From assembly GCA_021813645.1 (NCBI GenBank), contig JAKAJW010000437.1, forward strand, positions 1-8,709: DNA of 8,709 bases. The letters run 5' to 3'. Under the pieces are notes generated by a model that saw only the letters and a program-made list of their open reading frames with translations, had not been told where the DNA came from and did no database searches. The stretch's first letter is position 1. Each line of letters begins with the position of its first letter. This DNA is from Pseudomonadota bacterium (GTDB taxonomy: Bacteria; Pseudomonadota; Alphaproteobacteria; Rhodobacterales; Rhodobacteraceae). This document shows, one piece after another, positions 1 through 5,519 of this stretch. The translations under genes were made by a program, and so were the position numbers.

Positions 1-330
1 TATCACGTTCTCCAGGGCCGAGAACTCGGGCAGCAGATGATGGAACTGATAGACGAAGCCGATCTCCTGCCGCCGCGCCAGGGTCCGCGCCCGGTCCGGC
101 TGGCCGGTCATCTCGACCCCGCCGATCCGCACCCGGCCGGCATCCGGCGTGTCCAGCAGCCCGGCGATATGCAGCAGCGTCGACTTGCCCGCTCCCGAGG
201 GCGCCACCAGCGCCACCACCTCGCCCGCCGCCAGCCGCAGCTCGGCGCCCGCCAGAACGCGCACCTCGCCGGCGGTGCCCTTCAGATAGGTCTTGTCGAT
301 GCCCTGCAGTTCCAGCGCCGGCTCACTCAT
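1..330 (-). CDS. lolD: Lipoprotein-releasing ABC transporter ATPase LolD, N-terminal part
   Basis: This is the 5' part (110 residues) of the ATPase that powers release of outer-membrane lipoproteins from the inner membrane to the carrier LolA, working with LolC/E-type permeases. The rest lies beyond the left edge. My translation begins MSEPALELQGIDKTYLKG and shows a Walker A segment APSGAGKST at residues 43-51. The Q-loop region FVYQFHHLLPEFSALENV (about 92-109) is a LolD hallmark. The signature motif, Walker B and H-loop fall outside the window. The first Walker A glycine is alanine here; I recall this as common in alphaproteobacterial LolD, so I do not read it as a defect. The ATG lies inside the end of lolC (shared ATGAGTGA, 8 bp), so translation is probably coupled. 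The identification is firm from the Q-loop wording and the neighbouring lolC. Confidence 0.95.
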   Translation of the reverse strand, partial: MSEPALELQGIDKTYLKGTAGEVRVLAGAELRLAAGEVVALVAPSGAGKSTLLHIAGLLDTPDAGRVRIGGVEMTGQPDRARTLARRQEIGFVYQFHHLLPEFSALENVI

Positions 331-1609
331 AGCGCAGCGCCTCCACCGGGTTCATCCGCGCCGCCCGCCGGGCCGGAAACAGCGTGATGACGAAAGACAG
401 CCCCAGAGACAGCAGCGCCGCCTTGGCCACGTCCCAGAACTCGAGCTGGGCCGGCAGCCGGTAGATGCCGCGGATCGAGGGGTTCCAGACCCCGCCGCCC
501 GACAGGTAGTTCACCGCCGCGAAGATCGGGTCGATATAGATCGCGAACAGGCAGCCGAGGATCACCCCGCAGATCGTGCCGATCAGCCCGGTCGAAGCGC
601 CACAGATGAAAAACACCCGCAGAACAGAACCTTCGGTCAGCCCCATGGTGCGCAGGATGCCGATGTCGCGGCCCTTGTTCTTCACCAGCATGATCAGCCC
701 CGAGACGATGTTCATCGTGGCGATGGTCACCACCAGCCCGAGGATGACGAACATCACGTTGTCCTCGACGGTCAGCGCCTCCAGGAAGGCGCCGGCCGAG
801 TCCCGCCAGGTCCAGACCAGCGCATTCGGCCCCGCCGCAGCCAAGAGCGCCGGCAGCAGATCGTTGATCCGCTCCGGATCCTTGGTCAGCACGGCGATCT
901 CGTCGGCGCCGCCCTCGCGGTTGAAGTAGCTCTGCGCCTCGGCGAAGGGCATGTAGACCCGCGTCTGGTCGATGTCCCAGCGCCCGGCCGAGAAGATATA
1001 GACCACCTTGTAGGCCTTCACCCGCGGGCTGACGCCGAAGGCCGTCTTCACCCCGTCGGGCGAAATCAGCCGCACCATGTCGCCCACCGTCACGCCCAGG
1101 GTCTGCGCCACGCCCTGGCCGATGGCGATGCCCTGGTCATAGCCGTCCAGGCTGCCCTGGGCCTCTTTCGAATGCGCGATGTTCGGCACTTTCTCCAGAT
1201 CCGCCAGAGACATGCCGTAGACTTCGACGCCCGTGTTGCGGCCCTGGGCGCTGGCCATCACCGTGCCCTTGACCAGTGGCGCCACGGCGGTCACGCCCGG
1301 CACCTTGGCCAGCCGCTCGGCCATCGCGGCATAGTCCGAGATCTCGCGCGTCATCCGCCCGTCCGGCCCGGCATGGGCGGCGGCGTAGATCGTGGCATGG
1401 GCATTGGCGCCGACGATCGTATCGACGAACTGCACCCGGTAGCCCGAGCGCACGGCAAGCGTCGCCACCATGGCGAAGACCGCGAGCGTGATGCCGACCA
1501 AGCTGATCCAGGTCATCACGCTGACGCCGCCCTCGGCCCGCTTGGCCCGCAGATAGCGCCAGGCGATCATCCATTCATAGGCGGCGAAGGGTCTCGTGCG
1601 GCCGGTCAT
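323..1609 (-). CDS. lolC: LolC/LolE-family lipoprotein-releasing permease
   Basis: This inner-membrane permease pairs with LolD to extract outer-membrane lipoproteins and pass them to LolA in the periplasm. The 428-residue product has the usual MacB/LolC layout. TM1 is at about 28-53, followed by a periplasmic domain of roughly 220 residues. TM2 is at about 285-309, a cytoplasmic coupling segment VKNKGRDIGILRTMGLT at 309-325, TM3 at 331-358 and TM4 at 394-412. The tail PARRAARMNPVEALRYE is diagnostic of the family. A hook-like loop around 182-200 (SPDGVKTAFGVSPRVKAYKV) lies where LolC contacts LolA; that assignment is by recall. The start is supported by GGAG five nt before the ATG (minus strand, 1618-1615). 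The stop overlaps the lolD start. Only one permease gene is visible, so the complex may be a LolF-like homodimer with LolD, although a second gene could lie elsewhere. Confidence 0.95.
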   Translation of the reverse strand: MTGRTRPFAAYEWMIAWRYLRAKRAEGGVSVMTWISLVGITLAVFAMVATLAVRSGYRVQFVDTIVGANAHATIYAAAHAGPDGRMTREISDYAAMAERLAKVPGVTAVAPLVKGTVMASAQGRNTGVEVYGMSLADLEKVPNIAHSKEAQGSLDGYDQGIAIGQGVAQTLGVTVGDMVRLISPDGVKTAFGVSPRVKAYKVVYIFSAGRWDIDQTRVYMPFAEAQSYFNREGGADEIAVLTKDPERINDLLPALLAAAGPNALVWTWRDSAGAFLEALTVEDNVMFVILGLVVTIATMNIVSGLIMLVKNKGRDIGILRTMGLTEGSVLRVFFICGASTGLIGTICGVILGCLFAIYIDPIFAAVNYLSGGGVWNPSIRGIYRLPAQLEFWDVAKAALLSLGLSFVITLFPARRAARMNPVEALRYE

Positions 1610-1632
1610 GTTGGCTCCGTCAGAACGCGCGC

Positions 1633-1661
1633 ACCGTGGCGGGGGGCCGGGCGAAGGTCAA
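1633..1661 (-). promoter_or_regulatory. Possible sigma-70 promoter of lolC-lolD
   Basis: On the minus strand TTGACC (1661-1656) is followed after 17 bases by CACGGT (1638-1633), which keeps the two most conserved -10 positions (A2 and T6). Transcription would start near 1626, leaving a leader of about 17 nt that contains the GGAG ribosome site of lolC. This would let lolCD be expressed independently of the upstream marR gene. The match is by eye only, and GC-rich spacers give many chance matches. Confidence 0.4.
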
Positions 1662-1715
1662 GGCCCGGTGCCGCGCCCGGCGCCGACCCGCGGGCACGCT
1701 TGCGCGAGCGCCCCG

Positions 1716-2198
1716 TCATCCCGGATCGGCCGCTCGGGCGAGCCGCTCGCGCAGCGCGCGCAACACCGCTTCGGCCGTGGTAAGATCCTCGGCAGCGCAG
1801 CCGCGGGCCAAAGCCTCCGTCCAGGGCTCGCGGCGCGCTTCGGCGCGGGCTGCCAGTTCGGCACCGGCCGGCGTCAGAACGACCAGACGCGCCCGGCGGT
1901 GGCTGGGATTGTCGGCGAGCGTCAGAAGCCCCGCCGCAGCCATCTCGCCCACCACCCGCTGCACCGATTGCCGGGTCAGCGACAGCGCGCGCGCCAGGCC
2001 GGCCACGGTCTGCGGCTCGGCCAGATGCGCGACGGTGGCGAGCACCTGCCAGCGCGCCGCCGTCAGTCCGATCGGGGCCATCAGGGCGTCCCCGGCCTGG
2101 GCCAGCGCGCCGCCAAGCCGCAGGGCCTCGAACATCAGCCCGGCCAGCGCCGCGCCTTGGGGGGAGAGCGTTTCGGTCATGCGGCCGTGGTCGCACAT
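1716..2198 (-). CDS. MarR-family transcriptional regulator
   Basis: This is a winged-helix repressor of the MarR type, which binds palindromic DNA as a dimer and usually lets go when a small phenolic or oxidant ligand binds. The product is up to 160 residues. The DNA-binding domain spans about 45-115: LTAARWQVLATVA, then the recognition helix LTRQSVQRVVGEMAAAG (74-90), then a wing rich in arginine (DNPSHRRARLVVLT, 96-109). Dimerisation helices flank it. Two starts are possible: the ATG at 2198, which touches operator 1, or the in-frame ATG at 2180 (residue 7, MTETLSPQG). Neither has a clear ribosome site, so the first six residues are uncertain. The gene is divergent from the ABM gene, and two matching palindromes lie between them, so it very likely represses that gene and itself. 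The natural ligand cannot be told from the sequence. Confidence 0.9.
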   Translation of the reverse strand: MCDHGRMTETLSPQGAALAGLMFEALRLGGALAQAGDALMAPIGLTAARWQVLATVAHLAEPQTVAGLARALSLTRQSVQRVVGEMAAAGLLTLADNPSHRRARLVVLTPAGAELAARAEARREPWTEALARGCAAEDLTTAEAVLRALRERLARAADPG

Positions 2199-2226
2199 TG
2201 ACAGCGTGCTGTCATCGGCCTATTTG
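2198..2226 (+). promoter_or_regulatory. Probable promoter of the ABM gene, embedded in the operators
   Basis: TTGACA at 2198-2203 is a perfect -35 box. After 17 bases it is followed by TATTTG at 2221-2226, matching the first three positions of a -10 box. The -35 lies within operator 1 and the -10 runs into operator 2, so repressor bound at either site would block RNA polymerase. Transcription would begin near 2233, giving a leader of about 22 nt to the ATG at 2255. A second TTGACA on the minus strand (2241-2236), inside operator 2, may serve marR, but I find no good -10 for it. Confidence 0.5.
2199..2214. promoter_or_regulatory. Operator 1, MarR-type palindrome
   Basis: TGACAGCGTGCTGTCA has perfect 7-bp arms (TGACAGC and GCTGTCA) around a 2-bp centre. 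It uses the same arms as operator 2, whose centre lies 26 bp away. It abuts the upstream start codon of marR and covers the -35 of the ABM promoter. Size and position fit a MarR dimer site; binding itself is inferred. Confidence 0.75.
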
Positions 2227-2242
2227 ACAGCATGCTGTCAAA
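2223..2242. promoter_or_regulatory. Operator 2, perfect 20-bp palindrome
   Basis: TTTGACAGCATGCTGTCAAA is a perfect 20-bp palindrome, the strongest symmetric element in the window. It contains the same TGACAGC/GCTGTCA arms as operator 1, extended by AA/TT on each side, so it is likely the higher-affinity site. It overlaps the ABM -10 and start-of-transcription region and ends just before the first in-frame ATG of that gene (2243). Confidence 0.8.
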
Positions 2243-2254
2243 ATGAGGCGCACC

Positions 2255-2626
2255 ATGCCGGACCAGCCCGTCGATCTTCCCGCCGGCCCGATCTACCGGA
2301 TCGACAAATTCGCCGTCCCCGCCGCCGCCCGTGACGCCTTCCTTGCGGCGGTTGCCGAAACCCATGCCGTGCTGCGCCGGCAGCCGGGCTTCCGCGGCGA
2401 TCGAGTGGTGGAACAATGCGGCGGCCCGGGCCGGTTCAACTTCGTCACGCTGGTCGAATGGGCCGGTGCCGAAGCGATCGAGGCCGCCGCCGCGGCGGTG
2501 CGCCAACGCCATGCCGCACTCGGCCTCGACCCGCGCGCCCTGATCGAGGCGGCGGGGATCGAGGCCGATCTCGCCCTCTATCGCGCCGTGGCGCTTCCGC
2601 TCCCGGCGCCTCAGATCCCGGCGTAG
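2255..2626 (+). CDS. ABM-fold (antibiotic biosynthesis monooxygenase-like) small protein
   Basis: The 123-residue product resembles the dimeric alpha-beta (ferredoxin-like) barrel family that includes ActVA-Orf6/YgiN-type quinol monooxygenases and many stress-linked proteins of unknown substrate. Supporting features are a first strand around IYRIDKFAVP, a helix AARDAFLAAVAETHAVLRRQ, the turn PGFRGDRVVEQ, a central strand RFNFVTLVEW, and an alanine-rich second helix followed by a short C-terminal strand. I chose the ATG at 2255 because GAGG (2245-2248) lies six bases upstream. An in-frame ATG at 2243 would put the ribosome site inside the gene and has only operator DNA before it. The gene is divergent from marR behind two shared operators, which points to induction by the MarR ligand, possibly a quinone or phenolic compound (inference). 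Its end overlaps the proS end by 16 bp. The exact reaction is unknown. Confidence 0.8.
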   Translation: MPDQPVDLPAGPIYRIDKFAVPAAARDAFLAAVAETHAVLRRQPGFRGDRVVEQCGGPGRFNFVTLVEWAGAEAIEAAAAAVRQRHAALGLDPRALIEAAGIEADLALYRAVALPLPAPQIPA

Positions 2627-3948
2627 ATTTCCGCCACCTTCGCCACTGCGGCTTCCGGCGACATCTCCTCGCTCTCACCGGTGCGGCGCGAGGTCAGCTC
2701 GACCTTGCCGGCGGCGAGGCCGCGCGGGCCGACGGTAATCCGCCAGGGCAGGCCGATCAGGTCCATGGTCGCGAACTTCGCCCCCGCCCGCTCGTCGCGG
2801 TCGTCGTAGAGCGGCTCCAAACCTTTGGCGAGCAAAGCCTTCTCCAGCCCCTCGCAGGCCGCGTCGGCGGCGCCGTCGCCCTGCTTGAGGTTGACGATGC
2901 CGACCGGGAAGGGGGTCACGCCCTCCGGCCAGATGATGCCCTTGTCGTCGTGGCTCGCCTCGATGATCGCGCCCAGCAGCCGCGACACGCCGATCCCGTG
3001 CGAGCCCATATGGACCGGCACCCGCTCGCCGTCGGCGTTGGTGACAAAGGCCCCCATCGGCTCGGAATACTTGGTGCCGAAGTAGAATATCTGGCCCACT
3101 TCGATGCCGCGGCTGGTCTTCTGCCGCTCGGCCGGGATCTTGTGGAACAGCGAGACGTCATGGGTCTCGTCGGTCCGCGCATAGGGCGTGGTCCATTCCT
3201 CGACGATCCGGGCGCATTCCGTCCAGTCGTCGAAATTCACCACGCGGTCGCCGAACTTCAGATCGGTGATCGCGCTGTCGTAGAACACCTCGCTCTCGCC
3301 GGTCGAGGCCAGCACCAGGAATTCATGCGTGTTGTCGCCGCCGATCGGGCCCGAGGCCGCGCGCATCGGGATCGCCTGCAGCCCCATCCGCTCATAGGTG
3401 CGCAGGTAGCTGACCATGTGCCGGTTATAGGCGTGGATGGCGCTGTCATAGTCGATGTCGAAGTTGTAGCCGTCCTTCATCAGGAACTCGCGGCCCCGCA
3501 TCACCCCGAAGCGCGGCCGCACCTCGTCGCGGAACTTCCACTGGATGTGGTAGAGCGTCAGCGGCAGGCTCTTGTAGCTCTCGACATGGGCGCGGAAGAT
3601 GTCGGTGATCATCTCCTCGTTGGTCGGCCCATAGAGCATCTCGCGCTTGTGACGGTCGGTGATGCGCAGCATCTCCTCGCCGTAATCGTCGTAGCGCCCG
3701 GATTCGCGCCACAGCTCGGCCGGCTGCAGGGTCGGCATCAGCAGCGGGATATGGCCGGCCTTCTGCTGCTCCTCATGCACGATCTGCTCGATTCGCCGCA
3801 GCACCCGGTAGCCGAGCGGCAGCCAGGAATAGATCCCCGCCTGCTGCTGCTTGATCATGCCGGCGCGCAGCATGTAGCGGTGGCTCACGATCTGCGCTTC
3901 GGCCGGATTTTCCTTCAGGACGGGCAGGAAGTAGCGGGAAAGGCGCAT
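2611..3948 (-). CDS. proS: Prolyl-tRNA synthetase, short form without editing insertion
   Basis: This cytoplasmic class II synthetase charges tRNA-Pro with proline. The 445-residue product starts MRLSRYFLPVLKENPAEAQ. It shows a motif 1 region at about 38-75 (SWLPLGYRVLRR, IPLLMPTLQP), the motif 2 loop KFRDEVRPRFGVMRGREF at 138-155, motif 3 GSHGIGVSR at 315-323, and an anticodon-binding domain from about 350 to the end. The classical bacterial enzyme is about 570 residues, with an editing (INS) domain between motifs 2 and 3. Here the gap is only about 160 residues, so INS is missing or reduced. This is the known alphaproteobacterial type, in which mischarged Ala-tRNA-Pro is cleared by a separate ProXp-ala protein. 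A weak ribosome site (ACAGG) precedes the ATG. In related genomes I recall proS followed directly by lolC; here the marR/ABM pair lies between. Confidence 0.97.
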   Translation of the reverse strand: MRLSRYFLPVLKENPAEAQIVSHRYMLRAGMIKQQQAGIYSWLPLGYRVLRRIEQIVHEEQQKAGHIPLLMPTLQPAELWRESGRYDDYGEEMLRITDRHKREMLYGPTNEEMITDIFRAHVESYKSLPLTLYHIQWKFRDEVRPRFGVMRGREFLMKDGYNFDIDYDSAIHAYNRHMVSYLRTYERMGLQAIPMRAASGPIGGDNTHEFLVLASTGESEVFYDSAITDLKFGDRVVNFDDWTECARIVEEWTTPYARTDETHDVSLFHKIPAERQKTSRGIEVGQIFYFGTKYSEPMGAFVTNADGERVPVHMGSHGIGVSRLLGAIIEASHDDKGIIWPEGVTPFPVGIVNLKQGDGAADAACEGLEKALLAKGLEPLYDDRDERAGAKFATMDLIGLPWRITVGPRGLAAGKVELTSRRTGESEEMSPEAAVAKVAEIYAGI

Positions 3949-3978
3949 GGGAAACCTGTCAGCAAAGGGTGTCGCGCA

Positions 3979-4007
3979 TCCCTAAGCGATCCCTCACCCG
4001 CAGGCAA
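3979..4007 (-). promoter_or_regulatory. Possible proS promoter
   Basis: On the minus strand TTGCCT (4007-4002) is followed after 17 bases by TAGGGA (3984-3979). This would give a leader of about 24 nt before the proS ATG at 3948. The -35 overlaps one arm of the inverted repeat at 4004-4024. The match is modest and was made by eye. Confidence 0.35.
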
Positions 4008-4024
4008 GCGCGCGCCGCGCTTGC
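4004..4024. repeat. Perfect inverted repeat, 9-bp arms, upstream of proS
   Basis: GCAAGCGCG and its exact complement CGCGCTTGC are separated by CGC. The element lies between the divergent proS and pentapeptide-repeat genes, 56 bases upstream of the proS start, and its edge overlaps the possible proS -35. No T-tract follows on either strand, so it is not a standard terminator. It could be an operator, or a hairpin in a longer transcript. Function is unknown. Confidence 0.5.
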
Positions 4025-4091
4025 AGTGGCGGCCGCATTGGGCGATGACAAGGGAAGCCCAGCCCCGAGTGAACAAGAGATGGAGCTGCGA

Positions 4092-5453
4092 ATGCCGCAG
4101 AGCCAGCCGACGCCCCAAAACATCCTCGAGTGGTTGGGGCTGCGGGAAGCCCCAGAATGGAGCGTAGCTCGACCTTACGGAGCCTTTCTCGGCTTCCTGC
4201 TCACCGCGGCTGCTTTCCTTTTTCCGGTATTGGTACTGCTCGCGGCAGGCGCGGCCTTTGCGATCACAATAGACGCCATTCAAGGCGCGATTGAGGGCAG
4301 CGGCTCCGGCCCAAACCTTGGCGCCGGTGCGCTGGTCGCCGCAATCCTCGGCGCGCCCTTCGTGATTTGGGGCACGGTCATCCGCCATCGGACACTGGGG
4401 TTTCAACGGGAAGGCCACATTACGGATCGCATTTCAAAGGCTGTCGAGCAACTCGGCGCCATGAAGGATGTCGAGCGACGGGAGCGCTGGATACACTTTC
4501 AGGTGGACGGCACCGAGCGATCCGCGCTGGAGCTAGAGGGCACCTCCTTCGAGTATCCTTCCGCGGCGGTCGACAGACGCCAGGGGGAATGGTTCCAGGT
4601 CCGGCGCTCCGAGCCGAACATCGAGGTCCGGGTCGGCGGCCTCCTCTCACTCGAACGCATTGCCCAGGACTCAATCAAATTCGACGGCGGGCGCGACCAC
4701 ATCCGGATCATGGAAATCCTGTGCGCTTACGTTCGCCAGAATTCGCCGCAGACTTCGCTTCGAGCCACACAGGTTCCGTTCCAGACCCACAAACCTAGGA
4801 TCGACATCCAGCACGCGCTCAGCATCATCAAGCGTCGGTCAGCCGAACAAGCGGCCCTCGAGGCCAAGATGAAATACCGCCTTGATCTTCGCGAGACCAA
4901 CCTCGACGGATGTGACCTGTCGGCTGGAAAGTTCAGTGGGGCAATATTTTGGCGCTCGCGCCTTGAAGGCGCGAATTTGCGCAAAGCTGATCTGTCGGGC
5001 GCGCGGTTGGAGAAGTGTCTGCTGAACTTTGCATCCTTCTTCGAATGCAACCTACGTGGCGCGCGTCTCGACCATGCGGAGTACACGAACTCACAGATTG
5101 AAAACCTATGCCATGCCAAACTAGATGGGGTCTCTGTCGAAGGTGCCAATATCACGGCACTTTACATCTCTCAGGAAGTTGGACCGAAGCTACTTGGTTC
5201 CCGCGATACGGCTGTTAACCAAGATCAGGAGTCGCGAAAATCCCGCTCGCTTGAACTCGCCGACAGAATTTACTTAGACCGACACTCGAATAGCCCACCT
5301 CGCCTGGCTCCTTCCGACGAAGAGATCGCAGACGACGACCGATTGTTTCTGCATTGGAACCCCTTCACGGCAGATGACCTGGCAGCGGGCGAATTTAGGA
5401 CACAGTTCCGCGGCCGCTGGGGCCTCGAAGGTTGGCCGTTCGACGACTACTAA
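4092..5453 (+). CDS. Membrane-anchored pentapeptide-repeat protein
   Basis: The function is unknown; the architecture is clear. With the ATG at 4092, chosen for GGAG six bases upstream, the product is 453 residues. Earlier in-frame ATGs at 4080 and 3969 exist but lack ribosome sites. Two hydrophobic segments (about 29-60 and 78-97) form a membrane anchor. A soluble linker has conserved-looking blocks HITDRISKAVEQLGAM (109-124), PNIEVRVGGLLSLERIAQDS (175-194) and DHIRIMEILCAYVRQNSP (202-219), which I recall from other bacterial pentapeptide proteins. Repeats of the form A(N/D)LxG run from 264 to 338 (15 units such as TNLDG, ANLRK, ADLSG, CNLRG). They resume at 342-356 after a three-residue break and predict a four-sided beta-helix of four to five coils. 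A 95-residue acidic and aromatic tail (WNPFTADDL, GWPFDDY) follows. Codon and base use is less GC-biased than the neighbours, suggesting transfer. Lipid, DNA-mimic or scaffold roles are all open. Confidence 0.88.
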   Translation: MPQSQPTPQNILEWLGLREAPEWSVARPYGAFLGFLLTAAAFLFPVLVLLAAGAAFAITIDAIQGAIEGSGSGPNLGAGALVAAILGAPFVIWGTVIRHRTLGFQREGHITDRISKAVEQLGAMKDVERRERWIHFQVDGTERSALELEGTSFEYPSAAVDRRQGEWFQVRRSEPNIEVRVGGLLSLERIAQDSIKFDGGRDHIRIMEILCAYVRQNSPQTSLRATQVPFQTHKPRIDIQHALSIIKRRSAEQAALEAKMKYRLDLRETNLDGCDLSAGKFSGAIFWRSRLEGANLRKADLSGARLEKCLLNFASFFECNLRGARLDHAEYTNSQIENLCHAKLDGVSVEGANITALYISQEVGPKLLGSRDTAVNQDQESRKSRSLELADRIYLDRHSNSPPRLAPSDEEIADDDRLFLHWNPFTADDLAAGEFRTQFRGRWGLEGWPFDDY

Positions 5454-5476
5454 CTCGAGTGTTGAACATTCCACTG

Positions 5477-5500
5477 GCTTGGGCAATCTGAGGCCCAGGC
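5477..5500 (+). terminator. Hairpin after the pentapeptide-repeat gene
   Basis: GCTTGGGC and GCCCAGGC pair over 8 bp (one G-U) around an 8-base loop, 23 bases after the stop codon. Only ATTGTG follows, so there is no real U-tract and intrinsic termination would be weak. It may protect the 3' end of the mRNA. It also lies just upstream of the next gene's ribosome site. A poor promoter-like pair (TTGAAC at 5462, CAATCT at 5484) overlaps it and could serve the next gene, but I do not rely on it. Confidence 0.35.
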
Positions 5501-5519
5501 ATTGTGAGAGGACCTTGGC

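Noticed and set aside
124..204. Walker A of LolD with Ala in place of the first Gly, as a sign of an inactive ATPase
   Set aside because: The GAGKST core is intact and I recall the same variant in other alphaproteobacterial LolD proteins.
293..1783. Plus-strand open frame of 496 codons opposite lolC
   Set aside because: The translation is low-complexity, rich in Arg, His, Gly and Pro, and exactly overlies the well-supported lolC. It is a GC-bias shadow.
3969..4091. N-terminal extension of the pentapeptide-repeat protein from an upstream ATG
   Set aside because: The extra 41 residues lack a ribosome site, are Arg/Ala-rich and would read through the inverted repeat. The ATG at 4092 has a well-spaced GGAG.
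2416..4167. Plus-strand open frame of 583 codons opposite proS
   Set aside because: It covers proS in antisense and runs over the ABM end and the pentapeptide start. No recognisable domain; compositional shadow.
3915..4418. Minus-strand open frame of 167 codons across the proS start and the pentapeptide gene
   Set aside because: No ribosome site or domain, and it overlaps two better-supported genes.
4956..4974. Inverted repeat TCGCGCCTTGAAGGCGCGA inside the pentapeptide gene
   Set aside because: It has perfect 9-bp arms but lies within codons for the repeats (RLEGAN), where repeated Gly/Ala/Leu codons readily create symmetry. There is no termination or regulatory context.
4125..5461. CTCGAGTG present near the start of the pentapeptide gene (4125) and just after its stop (5454), as possible insertion footprints
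   Set aside because: An 8-bp match is expected by chance, and the first copy lies inside the gene, so it cannot be a target duplication flanking it.
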